Part shown: piece by piece, positions 6,200-12,879 of the stretch
How the letters are laid out: each line of letters opens with the position of its first letter
How positions within the stretch are numbered: position 1 is the stretch's first letter
Source of the DNA: Caulobacteraceae bacterium UBA6225
Lineage (GTDB): Bacteria > Pseudomonadota > Alphaproteobacteria > Caulobacterales > Caulobacteraceae
DNA: 16,390 nt
Direction of reading: 5' to 3'
Assembly: GCA_002441055.1 (NCBI GenBank)
Contig: DJWR01000113.1
Coordinates: 1-16,390 of the forward strand
Translations under genes and position numbers: made by a program
The notes under the pieces: generated by a model
Database searches by the model: none
The model's input: the letters and a program-made list of their open reading frames with translations, nothing else
Told to the model about the DNA's origin: nothing

Positions 6200-8458
6200 G
6201 TGCGCTCAATGAAGCTGAACACCATCACCGCAAAGCTGATGCTGGCGGCTGGCCTGACCATCGGCCTTCTGCTGCTGGTCGCTGCGACGGTGCTTTCGCA
6301 GAGGGTTCACGAGACCACGTCTGGCCTGTCCTCTGACTATGCCCGCGCCGTGGGCGAAGGGGCGGTGGGCCGGGTGGGCGCGGACCTGGACACGATTCAG
6401 TCCACCGCCTCGACCATGGCCCGCGCCATCGGCGCCCTGCACGAAGGCGGCGTGCGTGACCGCGCTGTGGTCACAGAAATCGCCCGAACCAATGCGGAGG
6501 CCTCGCCGCTGGTGATGGGCAGCTGGTTCTTCGCCGCGCCGGACGCCTGGGATGGTCTGGACGCCGAGTTTGTCGGCATGACAGAGACCGGCTCCAACGC
6601 CCAAGGCCGCCTGGAGCCCTACTGGGCCCGGGTCGATGGCAAGCTCCTTCTGGAGCCGCCGGCTGACGAGCTGGTCTTCTCCGAGCCCTTCTTCCGCCTG
6701 TCGGCGGACTCCGGCAAGGCGGCGATCACCGAGCCCTACATCTATCCGGTGAACGGCAAGGACGTTCTGATGACGTCCATCACCGCGCCGGTCTTCTCCA
6801 ATGGCCAGATCATCGGCGTAGCGGGCCTGGACATCTCCCTGGACACCTTTTCGAGCGAGCTGGCTGGACTGAGTCCCCTGGGCGACGGTCAGGTGACCCT
6901 GCTGTCCTCCGCCGGCGCCTGGGTCGCCCATCCGGATACGGCCCTGTTGATGAAGCCCTATGCCGGCGAAGGGGAAGAGCAGCTGAAGTCGGTGCTTCAG
7001 GACGGCGCCCCCGCCACCCTGGCCGGACTGGATCTGGGCGGTGTGAAGACCAATCGCCTGATCCTGCCGGTGGATCTGCCGGCCTCCAACGCCCGCTGGG
7101 CGGTCGTCGTCGACGTGCCTCAGGCCACCATCGCGGCGCCAGCCCGGCAGCTGGTGATGGGGCTGCTGATTGGTGGGGTGGTGCTGACCGCCCTGGTCCT
7201 GGCGGGCCTGTCCCTGGCGGCCAACCGCATCGTCGCCAAGCCGCTTGGCCGTCTGACCCGCAATGTCGCCCAGCTGCGGGATGGTCAGTACGACACCGCC
7301 GTGGACGGCGTCAGCGGTAAGGACGAGGTGGGCGAGATCGCCCGCGCCCTGGACGCCTTCCGTCACGACCTGGCCGGGGGCCAGACCGCCCGGCGGGAAC
7401 AGGAGCAGATGCGCGCACAGGCCGAGTCCGAACGCCGGCGTAACGAAGAGGGCCAGCAGCGGGCCGCCGCCGAACAGGCCGTGGTGGTGGAGGCCCTGGA
7501 GGCCGCCCTGTCGCGACTGTCTGACGGGGATCTGACCGCCCGGGTGGAGGCCGCCTTCGCGCCGGAATACGAGAAGCTGAAGGTCGACTTCAACGCCGCC
7601 ATGGGCAAGCTGCAGACCGCCATGTCCGGCGTGGTGGCCAATACCGCGGCCATCACTTCCGGCGCCCAGGAAATCAGCCAGGCGGCCGACGACCTGTCGC
7701 GCCGCACGGAGCAACAGGCTGCGAGCCTGGAGGAAACGGCCGCAGCCCTCGATCAGATCACTGCGACGGTGCGCAAGACCGCCGCGGGGGCCGAGCACGC
7801 CAGCACCGTGGTCAGCCAGGCCCGCAGCGACGCCCGCGAAAGCGGCCTGATCGTCGGCGACGCTGTTGGCGCCATGAGCGAGATCGAACGCTCCTCCAAC
7901 CAGATCGGCCAGATCATCGGCGTCATCGACGAGATCGCCTTCCAGACCAACCTGCTGGCCCTGAACGCCGGCGTCGAGGCCGCCCGGGCCGGGGACGCCG
8001 GCCGCGGCTTCGCCGTGGTCGCCTCAGAGGTGCGGGCTCTGGCCCAGCGCTCAGCCGAGGCCGCCAAGGAGATCAAGGACCTGATCAGCGCCTCCACCGC
8101 CCAGGTGGCCGGCGGGGTGGAGCTGGTGGGCCGCACCGGCGAAGCCCTGCAGCGGATCGTCACCCAGGTGGCCGAGATCACCCAGATCGTCGATGAGATC
8201 GCCGCCTCGTCCAAGGAGCAGGCCACCGGCCTTCACGAGGTGAACACCGCCGTCAACCAGATGGATCAGGTGACCCAGCAGAACGCCGCCATGGTCGAAC
8301 AGTCCACCGCCGCCAGCCACGCCCTGGCCCGGGAAGCCGCCGATCTGGCGCGGCTGATGGGGCAGTTCCGCACCGGCGGACCCGAGGCCGGCGTCAGCGG
8401 CGCCCGGGCCCAGCAGGCCAGGCTGGCCCAGGCCCTGGGCGAACGCCGCCGGGCCTGA
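6200..8458 (+). CDS. Methyl-accepting chemotaxis protein with dCache sensor
   Basis: A complete 752-aa transmembrane chemoreceptor. TM1 is about residues 13-33. A periplasmic double-Cache sensor domain spans about 35-310, including GSWFFAAPDAWDG, EPYIYP and GLDISLDTF. TM2 is about 318-340 and HAMP about 340-392. A second HAMP-like linker lies near 428-480 (LSDGDLTARV). The cytoplasmic signalling hairpin has its conserved tip at about 578-612 (EIAFQTNLLALNAGVEAARAG). It would signal through CheW/CheA; none are in the window, so it relies on a chemotaxis cluster elsewhere. Cache domains often bind small organic acids or amino acids; the ligand here is unknown. The start is GTG at 6200 with AAAGGGA 7 bases upstream; the in-frame ATG at 6209 would leave that site too far away. 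It is divergent from the TonB receptor. Confidence 0.96.
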   Translation: MRSMKLNTITAKLMLAAGLTIGLLLLVAATVLSQRVHETTSGLSSDYARAVGEGAVGRVGADLDTIQSTASTMARAIGALHEGGVRDRAVVTEIARTNAEASPLVMGSWFFAAPDAWDGLDAEFVGMTETGSNAQGRLEPYWARVDGKLLLEPPADELVFSEPFFRLSADSGKAAITEPYIYPVNGKDVLMTSITAPVFSNGQIIGVAGLDISLDTFSSELAGLSPLGDGQVTLLSSAGAWVAHPDTALLMKPYAGEGEEQLKSVLQDGAPATLAGLDLGGVKTNRLILPVDLPASNARWAVVVDVPQATIAAPARQLVMGLLIGGVVLTALVLAGLSLAANRIVAKPLGRLTRNVAQLRDGQYDTAVDGVSGKDEVGEIARALDAFRHDLAGGQTARREQEQMRAQAESERRRNEEGQQRAAAEQAVVVEALEAALSRLSDGDLTARVEAAFAPEYEKLKVDFNAAMGKLQTAMSGVVANTAAITSGAQEISQAADDLSRRTEQQAASLEETAAALDQITATVRKTAAGAEHASTVVSQARSDARESGLIVGDAVGAMSEIERSSNQIGQIIGVIDEIAFQTNLLALNAGVEAARAGDAGRGFAVVASEVRALAQRSAEAAKEIKDLISASTAQVAGGVELVGRTGEALQRIVTQVAEITQIVDEIAASSKEQATGLHEVNTAVNQMDQVTQQNAAMVEQSTAASHALAREAADLARLMGQFRTGGPEAGVSGARAQQARLAQALGERRRA

Positions 8459-8469
8459 TCCCACGCGCC

Positions 8470-8495
8470 GCCGTCGCGCCTTAGGGCGCGGCGGC
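8470..8495. terminator. Hairpin at the chemoreceptor/serine-hydrolase convergent junction
   Basis: GCCGTCGCGCC (8470-8480) pairs with GGCGCGGCGGC (8485-8495) over 11 base pairs, one of them T-G, with a TTAG loop. The loop holds the serine hydrolase's TAA stop (minus strand), so the right arm is coding sequence for its Ala-rich C-terminus. The two genes converge here with only 22 bases between them. There is no T-run; a bidirectional terminator is likely but not proven. Confidence 0.5.
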
Positions 8496-9653
8496 CGCCC
8501 CGTGCACGGCGGTGATGAAGGCCGAGCGGGCCGCCGAGAGGTCGCGGCCCGTGGCCCGGGGCCAGGCGGAGTTGATCACGATGACCAGGCCGTCGTCGCG
8601 ATAGGTGGTGATCGACTGGCCGAAGATGCCCGTGGCCTGATAGGCGCCGTCCGGGTTCATCCACCAGAAATAGCCGTAGCCGGCCTCGCCATTGTCGATC
8701 TGGGCGCTGGTGGCCTCGGCGACCCAGCCCTGGGGCAGGACGGCCTTGCCGTCAGCCATGCCGCCTTCCAGCATGAACTGGCCCACCCGGCCGTAGTCGC
8801 GCAGCGTCATGGAGATGCAGCAGCCCCCGCGCTCCTTGCCAGTAGGGTCGACCATCCAGATGGCGTCCCGCTCCATGCCATAGGGCTTCCAGATCTTCTC
8901 CGAGGCGTAGTCCGACAGGCTCTTGCCCGTGGCGTTGGCCACCAGGATGCCCACCAGATCGGTCTCGCCAGTGTTGTAGTTGAACACCGCGCCGGGCGGA
9001 TTTTCCCGCGGCAGCTTGCGCATATAGCTGACCATGGCGTTCATGCCGGGCTCGGCGGGCGTGGCGCCCGCGCTCGCCACATCGGACTTGGGATCGGTGT
9101 AGTCCTCGTTCCACTTCACGCCCGAGCTCATCATCAGGAGCTGGCGCACGGTGACCCCGTCATAGCCGGAGCCCTTCAGCTCGGGGATGTAGTCGGTGAC
9201 GGGCGCGTTCAGGCCCGCAATCTTGCCGTCCTGGATGGCCGCGCCCACCAGGGTGGAGGTCAGGGACTTGGCCACCGAGAACGAGGTCCAGCGGTCGGCC
9301 GGCTGGCGGCCCAGGCCATAGCGCTCCAGCAGGATCTGGCCGTCCTTGAGCACCAGGACGCCGGAGACGTTGAACGCCTCCATGTAGGAGGCCACCGTCC
9401 AGCTCTTGCCGTCGTGTTCGAAGGTGGGATCGATCTGGCGATCAGCCATGACCAGCGGCCGGACCGTCTCGCCACGCTCGATGGTGTTGACCTGGAAGAC
9501 GTCCTCGATGGTGCGATAGCCGCGGGCCTGCAGCTCCGGCGACCACATGAGGAAGTTGGGCGTAGCCGGGTCCAGCGGGACCTGGGCGAAGGCGGATGTG
9601 GCGCTGAGGCCTGCGACGGCCGCGGCGGCGGCGAGCGCGATGATGCGAGTCAT
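8481..9653 (-). CDS. Secreted serine hydrolase, class C beta-lactamase/6-aminohexanoate-dimer-hydrolase-like
   Basis: A 390-aa periplasmic or secreted hydrolase of the beta-lactamase-like SxxK superfamily. Residues 1-23 are a signal peptide ending AFA. The nucleophile motif is Ser126-V-A-Lys129. The second motif is Tyr226-N-T (FNYNTGETD, where relatives often have YSN). The third-motif position appears as GIFGQ at 342-346 instead of KTG. TLRDYGRVGQFMLEGG (283-298) is typical of the esterase/amidase-like members. The fold is shared by esterases, D-aminopeptidases and NylB-type amidases; the substrate cannot be read from sequence and antibiotic resistance is not implied. The ATG at 9653 directly starts the signal peptide and has GGGAA 9 bases upstream; a longer frame to 9959 adds a non-secretory stretch and runs into the divergent reductase. 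It is convergent with the chemoreceptor. Confidence 0.92.
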   Translation of the reverse strand: MTRIIALAAAAAVAGLSATSAFAQVPLDPATPNFLMWSPELQARGYRTIEDVFQVNTIERGETVRPLVMADRQIDPTFEHDGKSWTVASYMEAFNVSGVLVLKDGQILLERYGLGRQPADRWTSFSVAKSLTSTLVGAAIQDGKIAGLNAPVTDYIPELKGSGYDGVTVRQLLMMSSGVKWNEDYTDPKSDVASAGATPAEPGMNAMVSYMRKLPRENPPGAVFNYNTGETDLVGILVANATGKSLSDYASEKIWKPYGMERDAIWMVDPTGKERGGCCISMTLRDYGRVGQFMLEGGMADGKAVLPQGWVAEATSAQIDNGEAGYGYFWWMNPDGAYQATGIFGQSITTYRDDGLVIVINSAWPRATGRDLSAARSAFITAVHGAAAAP

Positions 9654-9789
9654 GGAGCGTTTCCCGATGCTGTTTTGCCGCCAAGCTAGCCCATTGCGCG
9701 GCCGCCGCCAGACACCTGCGCGCATGACGTTACGGCGCCCGGCCAGATGGCTGGCGGGATGTCGCAAAGCGATGCTATCCCGGTGGCCA

Positions 9790-9813
9790 ATCAGAAACCT
9801 GATCAGAAACCTG
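9790..9813 (+). repeat. Perfect 12-base tandem repeat in the aldo/keto reductase leader
   Basis: ATCAGAAACCTG occurs twice head to tail (9790-9801 and 9802-9813) with no mismatch. It lies directly in front of the GGGGAG ribosome binding site (9813-9818) of the reductase. It could be a recent slippage duplication, a binding site in direct-repeat form, or a 5'-UTR element. Confidence 0.85.
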
Positions 9814-9825
9814 GGGAGTCTCGTC

Positions 9826-10842
9826 ATGGGCCATAAGCGACTGGGCCGCAGCGCCATCGTGGTGTCGGACATCTGCATGGGCACCATGACCTTCGGCGGC
9901 CAGGCCGACGAGGCCATGGCCCACCGCATCCTGGACAAGTCCTTCGAAGCCGGGATCAACTTCTATGACACGGCCGAGAACTATCCCGTGCCCCCCAGCC
10001 CCGAATGGGCCGGCCGCACCGAGGAGATCTTCGGCCGCTGGCTGAAGACCAAGAACCGCGACGCCGTCATCATCGCCACCAAGGTCTGCGGGCCGAGCCA
10101 CGGCTGGATCAAGGGCTCCATGCGGGCCGGCATGACCGCGCTCGACCGCCACAACATCACCCGCGCCATCGAGGGCAGCCTCAAGCGCATGGATGTGGAC
10201 TATGTGGACCTCTACCAGACCCACTGGCCCGACCACGGGACCGGCTATGAGGAGACCCTGCGCACCCTCGATGACCTGGTCCAGGCCGGCAAGGTGCGCA
10301 TCATCGGCTGCTCCAACGAGACCAGCTGGGGCCTGACCAAGTCGGTGGCCGTGGCCGAGCGCGAGGGCACGGTGCGCTATGAGACCATCCAGAACAATTT
10401 CAGCCTGAACAACCGCCGCTTCGAGGACGAACTGGCCCAGGCCTGCCGCCAGGAGGGCGTCAGCCTGATCCCCTATTCGCCGCTCGCCGGCGGGGTGCTG
10501 TCAGGCAAGTACAAGGATGGCGCCCGGCCGGAGGGTGCGCGCTTCTCCAACTATCTGAACCTGGGCGGGCGCCAGGCGGCCATGGCCAAGCGCTTCGTCA
10601 ACGACAAGACCCTGGAGGCCACCGACCGCTTCGCCGCCATCGCCGCTGAGGCCGGAATCTCGCTGGTGACGCTCGCCACGGCCTGGAGCAAGCAGCACGA
10701 CTTCGTCGCCTCCACCATCGTCGGCGCCACCCACGAAGACCAGCTCCCCGACATCCTGGCCGCCATGGACCTGACCCTGAGCGACGAGGTCATGAAGGCC
10801 ATCGACAAGGTGTCGAAGGAGATCCTGTACCCGATGGGGTGA
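9826..10842 (+). CDS. Aldo/keto reductase, Tas-like
   Basis: A cytosolic NADPH-dependent carbonyl reductase of 338 residues with the complete catalytic tetrad: Asp48 and Tyr53 in FYDTAENYPVPP, Lys86 in IIATKVCGP and His133 in LYQTHWPD. The NYPVPP segment followed by GRTEEIFGRWL resembles E. coli Tas more than the AKR1-type enzymes. The cofactor region includes GCSNETSWGL, IQNNFSLNNR and STIVGATHEDQL. The start ATG at 9826 has GGGGAG with 7 bases spacing; an open frame reaches back to 9547 but overlaps the divergent serine hydrolase and adds no domain. The natural substrate is unknown. It is convergent with the 155-aa orphan (14-base gap), and a broken copy of its 3' end lies about 0.6 kb downstream. 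Confidence 0.95.
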   Translation: MGHKRLGRSAIVVSDICMGTMTFGGQADEAMAHRILDKSFEAGINFYDTAENYPVPPSPEWAGRTEEIFGRWLKTKNRDAVIIATKVCGPSHGWIKGSMRAGMTALDRHNITRAIEGSLKRMDVDYVDLYQTHWPDHGTGYEETLRTLDDLVQAGKVRIIGCSNETSWGLTKSVAVAEREGTVRYETIQNNFSLNNRRFEDELAQACRQEGVSLIPYSPLAGGVLSGKYKDGARPEGARFSNYLNLGGRQAAMAKRFVNDKTLEATDRFAAIAAEAGISLVTLATAWSKQHDFVASTIVGATHEDQLPDILAAMDLTLSDEVMKAIDKVSKEILYPMG

Positions 10843-10856
10843 GGGGGACGGGGCGC

Positions 10857-11324
10857 TCAGCCTCGGCGGAGCGCCGCGCCCCAGATGGCCAGATTGAAGG
10901 CGAACTGACCGGGCTCGGTGGCCTCCACCCTTATGGCGATGGGCACCATACAGGGGCCAACGTGCTCGGGGATGGCGTTGTATTGGGTGACCACGCCGTC
11001 CATGATCAGGGGCTGGATGATGTTCATGTCGGTGCGGTACTTCATCTCCTCCACGAAGGGCGGAACATAGACGATGTTCTCCGGCGCGCGGGGGCCGCCG
11101 AACTCCTCCGGCAGCAGCAGGAGTTCGACCAGCACGCCCTCCTCCACCAGGGCCTTGGCCTTCTCCGGTGAGTCCACATAGGACCAGTCGGGGCCTACGG
11201 GGTCTCCCGGCCCCGGCTCATAGCCGGCTTCGCGGAGAAGCTGGTCGGCCAACGCCTTGGAGTCATGCTCAGCCGGCGCGGCCGGGCCGAACCAGCGGCG
11301 GAGTCGTTGAAAAAGATCGTTCAC
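10857..11324 (-). CDS. Conserved-looking hypothetical protein, 155 aa
   Basis: I do not recognise the family. The protein is acidic and apparently cytosolic: no signal peptide and no clear membrane segment. An N-terminal basic amphipathic stretch (NDLFQRLRRWFG) is followed by a Pro/Gly-rich loop (36-47) and two alpha/beta-looking blocks: KALVEEGVLVELLLLPEEFGG (57-77) and VYVPPFVEEMKYRTDMNIIQPLIMDGVVTQY (85-115). One cysteine (Cys125, GPCMVP) is present. Codon use is G+C-rich like the neighbours, supporting a real gene. A TTG at 11330 could start it, but GTG at 11324 has GGGGG 7 bases upstream and is preferred. It lies convergent to the aldo/keto reductase. No function is offered. Confidence 0.75.
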   Translation of the reverse strand: MNDLFQRLRRWFGPAAPAEHDSKALADQLLREAGYEPGPGDPVGPDWSYVDSPEKAKALVEEGVLVELLLLPEEFGGPRAPENIVYVPPFVEEMKYRTDMNIIQPLIMDGVVTQYNAIPEHVGPCMVPIAIRVEATEPGQFAFNLAIWGAALRRG

Positions 11325-11331
11325 GGCCAAA

Positions 11332-11336
11332 CCCCC
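11332..11336 (-). promoter_or_regulatory. Ribosome binding site of the 155-aa hypothetical gene
   Basis: GGGGG on the minus strand lies 7 bases before the GTG at 11324 but only 1 base before the TTG at 11330, so it supports the GTG start. Confidence 0.5.
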
Positions 11337-11344
11337 ATGCCGCT

Positions 11345-11356
11345 GAAGTCAGGCCG
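11345..11356 (+). repeat. Left copy of the 12-base direct repeat flanking the remnant
   Basis: GAAGTCAGGCCG is identical to 11644-11655. The pair brackets the aldo/keto reductase remnant. It could be a target-site duplication or the seam of a deletion; chance is also possible. Confidence 0.6.
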
Positions 11357-11444
11357 GGCGCCACTGGAGGGCGAGCAGCTGCAGGGCCACTATCGCTGAG
11401 GCGGCGGCCGATGTCAGTGCTGGAAACCTAGGATAGTGCCGGCG

Positions 11445-11619
11445 GCTCTGGCGAAGGCTGGGGCAAGCCACACGACTTCGTCGCCTCCACCGTTGTTGGC
11501 GCCACTCACGAAAACCTGCTCCCCGACATCCTTGCTCCGCCATGGACGCGACCCTGGGCGACGAGGTGATGAAGGCCATCGACAAGGTGTCGAAGGAGAC
11601 CCTGTACCCGATGGGGTGA
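11445..11619 (+). pseudogene. Frameshifted 3' remnant of an aldo/keto reductase
   Basis: From 11471 to the TGA at 11619 the sequence aligns with the last 49 codons of the intact reductase (ending 10842), with about 13 substitutions in 147 aligned bases and a 2-base insertion near 11545 that breaks the frame. Both end VSKE-x-LYPMG followed by TGA. The match fades between 11445 and 11470. The N-terminal five sixths, including all catalytic residues, is absent, so no enzyme is made. Roughly half the substitutions are at third codon positions (for example GTC to GTT, ACC to ACT, GCC to GCT), which suggests it diverged as a working paralog before decaying rather than being a fresh partial copy. 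Confidence 0.9.
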
Positions 11620-11643
11620 TGGGGCGGCTTGGCACCAGTTTCG

Positions 11644-11655
11644 GAAGTCAGGCCG
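11644..11655 (+). repeat. Right copy of the 12-base direct repeat flanking the remnant
   Basis: GAAGTCAGGCCG is identical to 11345-11356, 287 bases upstream, and lies 24 bases after the stop of the reductase remnant. Confidence 0.6.
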
Positions 11656-11724
11656 TGTGCGACATCACCACATTCCTGAAGCGGTAGCCGAGCACATTCG
11701 CATCTGATCGGCCGGCGTTCGCCG

Positions 11725-12264
11725 TCATGCCCCGATCCGCTGGAACACCACATCCGCCGTTGTCCAAGGACGCTCGTCCGCATGATATTCGTAAATCGAC
11801 GCCATGAAACGTTGATGGACTCGTGCGTGCTCGCGCAACCCATCACCAGCATCCCAGAATGTGACGCCACCTACCTCAGAAACCGCCTTGAGATAGCCAC
11901 GCGCGACCCGTGCGTCTGGTGCGTGTTCTGCTATCCAAGCTCGCGCCACTACCCAAGACGCCGGCCCCTCAACCAAGGTCAGACCTTCACTTGCCCATTT
12001 GGAGATCGCTGATAACGCGCCGCGCGCGATTACCGTATCCGCCCACGAGCGTTCCTGTAGCTCCGGCTTCTCCAAAAATTTGTCTAACTCTACGATCCAG
12101 CATGGCAGATCGAGTTCCCGGGCGAAGCGTTCGACAATACTGGACTTGCCCGCACCTGGAAGCCCTTCAAGAACAGCCAGATCGAAGCCATCAATCTTAA
12201 GCTGATTTAGCCATTTGCGAACTTCGTCTGCTATCGCGTCATCACCGGCGCTCACCGTCAGCAT
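11725..12264 (-). CDS. Small P-loop kinase-like NTPase, low G+C
   Basis: A 179-aa protein with a clean Walker A motif at residues 34-41 (GLPGAGKS) right after a beta strand (FDLAVLE). A strand ending LTLVEGP (95-101) could carry the Walker B-like acid Glu99. Conserved-looking segments are CWIVELDKFLEKP (55-67) and DARVARGYLKAV (117-128). Size and layout fit single-domain nucleotide or small-molecule kinases, with Zeta-toxin or chloramphenicol-phosphotransferase types as possibilities, but nothing fixes the substrate. There is no antitoxin-like partner gene beside it. The ATG at 12264 has GGGA 7 bases upstream. Base use differs from the surroundings: 30 of 60 G+C at 11761-11820 and at 12061-12120, and codons such as CTA, AAT, CTT, ATT and GAT occur together (codons 19-25). 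This suggests horizontal acquisition. Confidence 0.75.
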   Translation of the reverse strand: MLTVSAGDDAIADEVRKWLNQLKIDGFDLAVLEGLPGAGKSSIVERFARELDLPCWIVELDKFLEKPELQERSWADTVIARGALSAISKWASEGLTLVEGPASWVVARAWIAEHAPDARVARGYLKAVSEVGGVTFWDAGDGLREHARVHQRFMASIYEYHADERPWTTADVVFQRIGA

Positions 12265-12354
12265 GCATGAATCCCAATCCCAACAACCATGAAGGCCTCA
12301 CCCAAATCATCTAACGCGCAGTCATTGTTGCCGACACTCCCAACGTCCGAGAAG

Positions 12355-12372
12355 GGCCCAATTCGGTGGGCC
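12355..12372. terminator. Small hairpin upstream of the VOC gene
   Basis: GGCCCA-ATTCGG-TGGGCC forms a perfect 6-base stem with a 6-base loop in the 197-base gap between the divergent kinase and VOC genes. There is no T-run, so it may be an operator or chance rather than a terminator. The rest of the gap (12265-12461) shows nothing else convincing. Confidence 0.25.
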
Positions 12373-12461
12373 TCCACACCCGCTAGACGCCTCCCCCGCC
12401 CTGCCCCTAACGTCCGCGCCGAACCGCGGTATCATCTGCGGGCGTGAGAACGGGGAAACAC

Positions 12462-12851
12462 ATGTTCAATCACATCATGGTCGGGACCAACGATATCGAG
12501 CGGTCCAAGGCCTTTTACGACGCCGTCCTGGCGACGCTGGGGGCCGGGCAGCCGGCGGCCAATGCGGCGCCCACAGGGCACAAGCGGCTGTTCTACATCC
12601 ACAACGGCTCGGTCTTCTGCGTCAGCGAGCCGATCAACGGCGAGCCGGCCACCTTCGGCAATGGCGGCACCATCGGCTTCAAGTGCGACAGCCCTGAACA
12701 GGTGAAGACCTTCCACGACGTGGCCGTGGCCCACGGCGGCGTCTCCATCGAGGACCCGCCGGGCCTGCGCGAGGGCGGCATGGGCTCCCTGCACCTGGCC
12801 TATGTGCGCGATCCCGACGGCAACAAGCTGTGTGCGCTGTACCGCCCGTAG
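12462..12851 (+). CDS. VOC-superfamily (glyoxalase/bleomycin-resistance-like) protein
   Basis: A 129-aa single VOC domain built from two beta-alpha-beta-beta-beta units. The first starts MFNHIMVGTNDIERSKAFYDAVL, with His4 at the usual first metal-ligand position. The second includes EDPPGLREGG and HLAYVRDPDGNKLCALYRP (111-129), whose DPDGNKL is the family's C-terminal signature. The usual glutamate after that signature is not present (Cys124/Ala125 instead), so metal binding may be altered. Members include glyoxalase I-like lyases, dioxygenases and drug-binding proteins; the reaction cannot be assigned. The ATG at 12462 has GGGGAA 5-6 bases upstream and is preferred over the GTG at 12444, which would put that SD inside the gene. 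It is convergent with the FAD oxidoreductase (28-base gap). Confidence 0.9.
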   Translation: MFNHIMVGTNDIERSKAFYDAVLATLGAGQPAANAAPTGHKRLFYIHNGSVFCVSEPINGEPATFGNGGTIGFKCDSPEQVKTFHDVAVAHGGVSIEDPPGLREGGMGSLHLAYVRDPDGNKLCALYRP

Positions 12852-12879
12852 GCCTCTAGACGCCCCTGGCCGCGTCGCT

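Larger units (their letters stand above)
11325..11724. other. Gene-poor stretch around the reductase remnant
   Basis: These 400 bases hold no intact gene I can support. They contain the aldo/keto reductase remnant and the 12-base direct repeat around it. Bases 11357-11444 and 11656-11724 show no convincing coding or RNA signal. A minus-strand open frame across 11349-11870 is mostly antisense to the remnant and to the kinase gene and has no family features. Confidence 0.5.

Noticed and set aside
6206..7798. 530-residue open frame antisense to the chemoreceptor
   Set aside because: Shadow of the chemoreceptor coding frame; the translation is rich in Gly/His/Gln with no recognisable family and no ribosome binding site.
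8502..9689. 395-residue open frame antisense to the serine hydrolase
   Set aside because: The minus-strand hydrolase has signal peptide and catalytic motifs; the opposite frame has none.
10080..10095. Cys-Gly-Pro-Ser-His in the aldo/keto reductase as a formylglycine target
   Set aside because: The FGE motif needs Arg at the fifth position; here it is His, and the protein is a cytosolic reductase.
11349..11870. 173-residue minus-strand frame near the reductase remnant
   Set aside because: It runs antisense through the remnant and out of frame through the kinase gene; no start signal or family features.
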